In this document: positions 33,983-35,841 of the stretch, one piece after another
How the letters are laid out: each line of letters begins with the position of its first letter
Position numbering within the stretch: position 1 is the stretch's first letter
From: Syntrophaceae bacterium UBA6112
GTDB taxonomy: Bacteria; Desulfobacterota; Syntrophia; Syntrophales; UBA5619
Length of the DNA stretch: 35,841 nt
Assembly (NCBI GenBank): GCA_002423465.1
Contig: DIWG01000019.1
Location: 814 to 36,654, forward strand
Reading direction: 5' to 3'
Notes under the pieces: generated by a model
Told to the model about the DNA's origin: nothing
The model's input: only the letters and a program-made list of their open reading frames with translations
Databases searched by the model: none
Position numbers and translations under genes: made by a program

Positions 33983-35671
33983 ATGACGACATCATTGACG
34001 TTTCGTCCGGAGTCATGCCGGGCGGCGGCGGGGGAGGCCCGCAAGGCCCTGGCGACCGGCCGGGTCGTTGAACGGATCCGGCGGAAGGACCATACCGTTT
34101 GGAATCCCGAGCCGGTGGAAATCGCAAACCGCCTCGGCTGGCTCGACAGCCCGCGGGCGATGCAGGCACGGCTCGCCGAGATCACGGATGTCGTCGAGGA
34201 TGTGCGTGCCGATGGTTTCAACTGCGCGCTTCTGCTCGGGATGGGGGGCTCCAGCCTCGCACCCGAGGTTTTCCGGAAGGTTTTCGGTCAGGCCGAAGGC
34301 TTCCTTGACCTTGCCGTCCTGGACAGCACGGACCCGGGAGCGGTTCTCGCCCGCGCCGAGCGGCTCGACCTGAAACGGACGCTCTTCATCGTCTCCACGA
34401 AATCGGGTGGGACGGTCGAGACCTTCTCCTTCATGAAGTATTTTTACAATCTCGTTATGGAGAAGCTCGGGACGGATGAGGCGGGGAGACACTTTCTGGC
34501 GATCACCGATCCGGGGAGCGCCCTGGCGGATCTCTCCCGGGAACGCCGTTTCCGTCACACCTTTCTCAACGACCCGGAAATCGGCGGTCGCTATTCGGCC
34601 CTCTCCTGCTTCGGTATCGTCCCGGCGGCGCTGATCGGGATCGATGTGAAGCTTCTTCTGGATCGTGCCGCGGCGGCCGTCGCCGATGAATTTGCCGGCA
34701 CCGACGGGCAGATGGGCGGGGCCGTCCTCGGGGCGCTCCTCGGGGAGTTTGCGGCGCAGGGGCGCGACAAGCTCACCTTCCTCTTTTCCCCGCGGCTTGC
34801 AGCATTCGGCGACTGGGTGGAGCAGCTCCTCGCGGAGAGCCTGGGGAAAGAAGGGGAGGGGATCCTGCCGGTCGTGGGGGAGGAGATCGGGCCGCCTTCG
34901 GTCTACGGCGCCGACCGCCTCTTCTGCTCGATCAGGCTCGCCGGAGATGCAACCGGGGAAGCGAAACTGGAGGCGCTGGCCGGAGCCGGCCATCCCGTCA
35001 TCGATATCACGATTACCGATCCCTGGGATCTGGGCGGACAGTGTTTCTTCTGGGAGATGGCTGCGGCGGCGGCGGGCTGGCGGCTGGCGATCAATCCCTT
35101 CGACCAGCCGGACGTGGAGGCGGCGAAGATCCTCGCCCGGAAAATGATCGCGGAGTATCGGGAGAAGGGGACGATGCCGGCGGAGACGCCTTCCCTCAAG
35201 GGGGAAGGCGTCTCCGTTTACGGTCTCGTGAGGACGGAAAAGCCGGCAGAGGCGCTGGCGGCTTTTCTTGCGCAGGCGAAGCCGGGCGCGTATGCTGCGC
35301 TCCAGGCCTATCTGACACCCTCTCCGGAGATGGACGGCCTCCTTCAGCGCCTCCGGATGCGGATCCGGGATCGCTTCCATCTCGTGACGACCGTGGGTTA
35401 CGGGCCCCGCTTCCTCCACTCGACGGGGCAGCTCCATAAGGGGGACGCCGGGTTCGGCCTATTCATCCAATTCACGGCGGACGATCCCCGGGATTTGCCG
35501 ATTCCCGATGAACTCGGCCGGCCGGAATCCGCGCTTACGTTCGGCATCCTGAAACAGGCCCAGGTCTTCGGCGACCGGCAGGCCCTGCTCAACGCGGGAC
35601 GCCGCGCGATCCGGATCCACCTCTGCGGGGATCAGGCGGGCGGGATATCCCGTTTGACGGCAGCCCTGTAA
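33983..35671 (+). CDS. pgi: Glucose-6-phosphate isomerase, tal-pgi type
   Basis: A 562-residue SIS-fold isomerase. LLGMGGSSLAPEVF, the phosphate loop STKSGGTVET, FGDWVEQLLAESLGK and the C-terminal HSTGQLHKGD are the phosphoglucose isomerase signatures. In length and sequence style it resembles the isomerase half of bifunctional transaldolase/phosphoglucose isomerases, but no transaldolase domain is attached. It would interconvert glucose-6- and fructose-6-phosphate. GAGGGAA precedes ATG 33983. It follows tkt after a palindromic element, so the two probably form a sugar-phosphate operon; a separate transaldolase gene may lie outside the window. Confidence 0.92.
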   Translation: MTTSLTFRPESCRAAAGEARKALATGRVVERIRRKDHTVWNPEPVEIANRLGWLDSPRAMQARLAEITDVVEDVRADGFNCALLLGMGGSSLAPEVFRKVFGQAEGFLDLAVLDSTDPGAVLARAERLDLKRTLFIVSTKSGGTVETFSFMKYFYNLVMEKLGTDEAGRHFLAITDPGSALADLSRERRFRHTFLNDPEIGGRYSALSCFGIVPAALIGIDVKLLLDRAAAAVADEFAGTDGQMGGAVLGALLGEFAAQGRDKLTFLFSPRLAAFGDWVEQLLAESLGKEGEGILPVVGEEIGPPSVYGADRLFCSIRLAGDATGEAKLEALAGAGHPVIDITITDPWDLGGQCFFWEMAAAAAGWRLAINPFDQPDVEAAKILARKMIAEYREKGTMPAETPSLKGEGVSVYGLVRTEKPAEALAAFLAQAKPGAYAALQAYLTPSPEMDGLLQRLRMRIRDRFHLVTTVGYGPRFLHSTGQLHKGDAGFGLFIQFTADDPRDLPIPDELGRPESALTFGILKQAQVFGDRQALLNAGRRAIRIHLCGDQAGGISRLTAAL

Positions 35672-35749
35672 CCCCCCGCTGGGCAACCGTTCAGCTCAGA
35701 GGAACTCCTTCCTTTCCCCCGGGCTGAGCAAGCGAAGAGGAACCGTGCG

Positions 35750-35841
35750 ATGACCCCAGGCGCCCTGAATCGCCTGCAGCATGAGAAGAGTCCCTATCTC
35801 CTCCAACATGCCGCAAATCCCGTGGACTGGTACCCCTGGGG
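35750..35841 (+). CDS. DUF255 / YyaL-like thioredoxin-domain protein, N-terminal fragment
   Basis: Thirty codons before the right edge. NRLQHEKSPYLLQHAANPV and then DWYPW form the unmistakable N-terminus of the DUF255 family (YyaL, spermatogenesis-associated protein 20-like), in which a thioredoxin-like domain is followed by an alpha/alpha toroid domain. Its function is not well established. AGAGGAA lies about nine bases before ATG 35750. The 78-base gap after the isomerase gene contains a weak GCTCAG/CTGAGC inverted repeat but no clear terminator. Confidence 0.85.
   Translation, partial: MTPGALNRLQHEKSPYLLQHAANPVDWYPW

Overview
The window looks like a chromosomal segment of an anaerobic, GC-rich deltaproteobacterium (Desulfobacterota; a Syntrophales-like organism fits best). 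This is inferred from gene content: a prismane-type hydroxylamine reductase, an ADP-forming acyl-CoA synthetase, an apparent selenoprotein, a tripartite tricarboxylate transporter operon, large multi-PAS signalling proteins and short palindromic intergenic repeats. No phage, insertion sequence, CRISPR array or complete RNA gene was found.

Layout. 1-1800: the start of an AAA/MoxR-type ATPase (minus), a universal stress protein with a good sigma-70 promoter, a frameshifted WYL-regulator remnant and a flavodoxin-like protein. 1843-7311: a minus-strand operon of a six-PAS hybrid histidine kinase followed by an HD-GYP response regulator. 7702-8675: a DUF1460 amidase-like gene overlapping an unlisted 50-residue membrane protein. 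8751-11313 (minus): a tandem-domain glycosyltransferase and a DUF4922 HIT/GalT-like protein. 11433-13580 (minus): a fused ADP-forming acyl-CoA synthetase. 13757-16901: thioredoxin reductase, lgt, and a flavin disulfide reductase whose catalytic cysteine codon is an in-frame TGA, followed by a SECIS-like hairpin; a clear terminator follows at 17004-17041.

17062-25322 (all minus) is a catabolic cluster: glycerate kinase, VOC protein, tartronate-semialdehyde-type reductase, DapA-family lyase, D-2-hydroxyacid dehydrogenase and the TctB/TctA/TctC uptake system, with a divergent FadR-type GntR regulator (25631-26350) and a near-perfect palindromic operator between them. Together they suggest uptake of a hydroxy- or aldaric-type acid, cleavage to tartronate semialdehyde, reduction to glycerate and phosphorylation into glycolysis. 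The substrate is unknown.

26443-35841: an SpoU-type RNA methyltransferase and cutA; hcp behind an FNR/HcpR-like palindrome; an unlisted 36-residue basic protein; a PAS-GGDEF diguanylate cyclase; transketolase; a phosphoglucose isomerase of the tal-pgi type; and the start of a DUF255 thioredoxin-domain protein. The main find is the predicted selenocysteine flavoenzyme at 15567-16901. Secondary finds are the tartronate-semialdehyde cluster, two unlisted small proteins and intergenic palindromes sharing a GGGACAGC arm.
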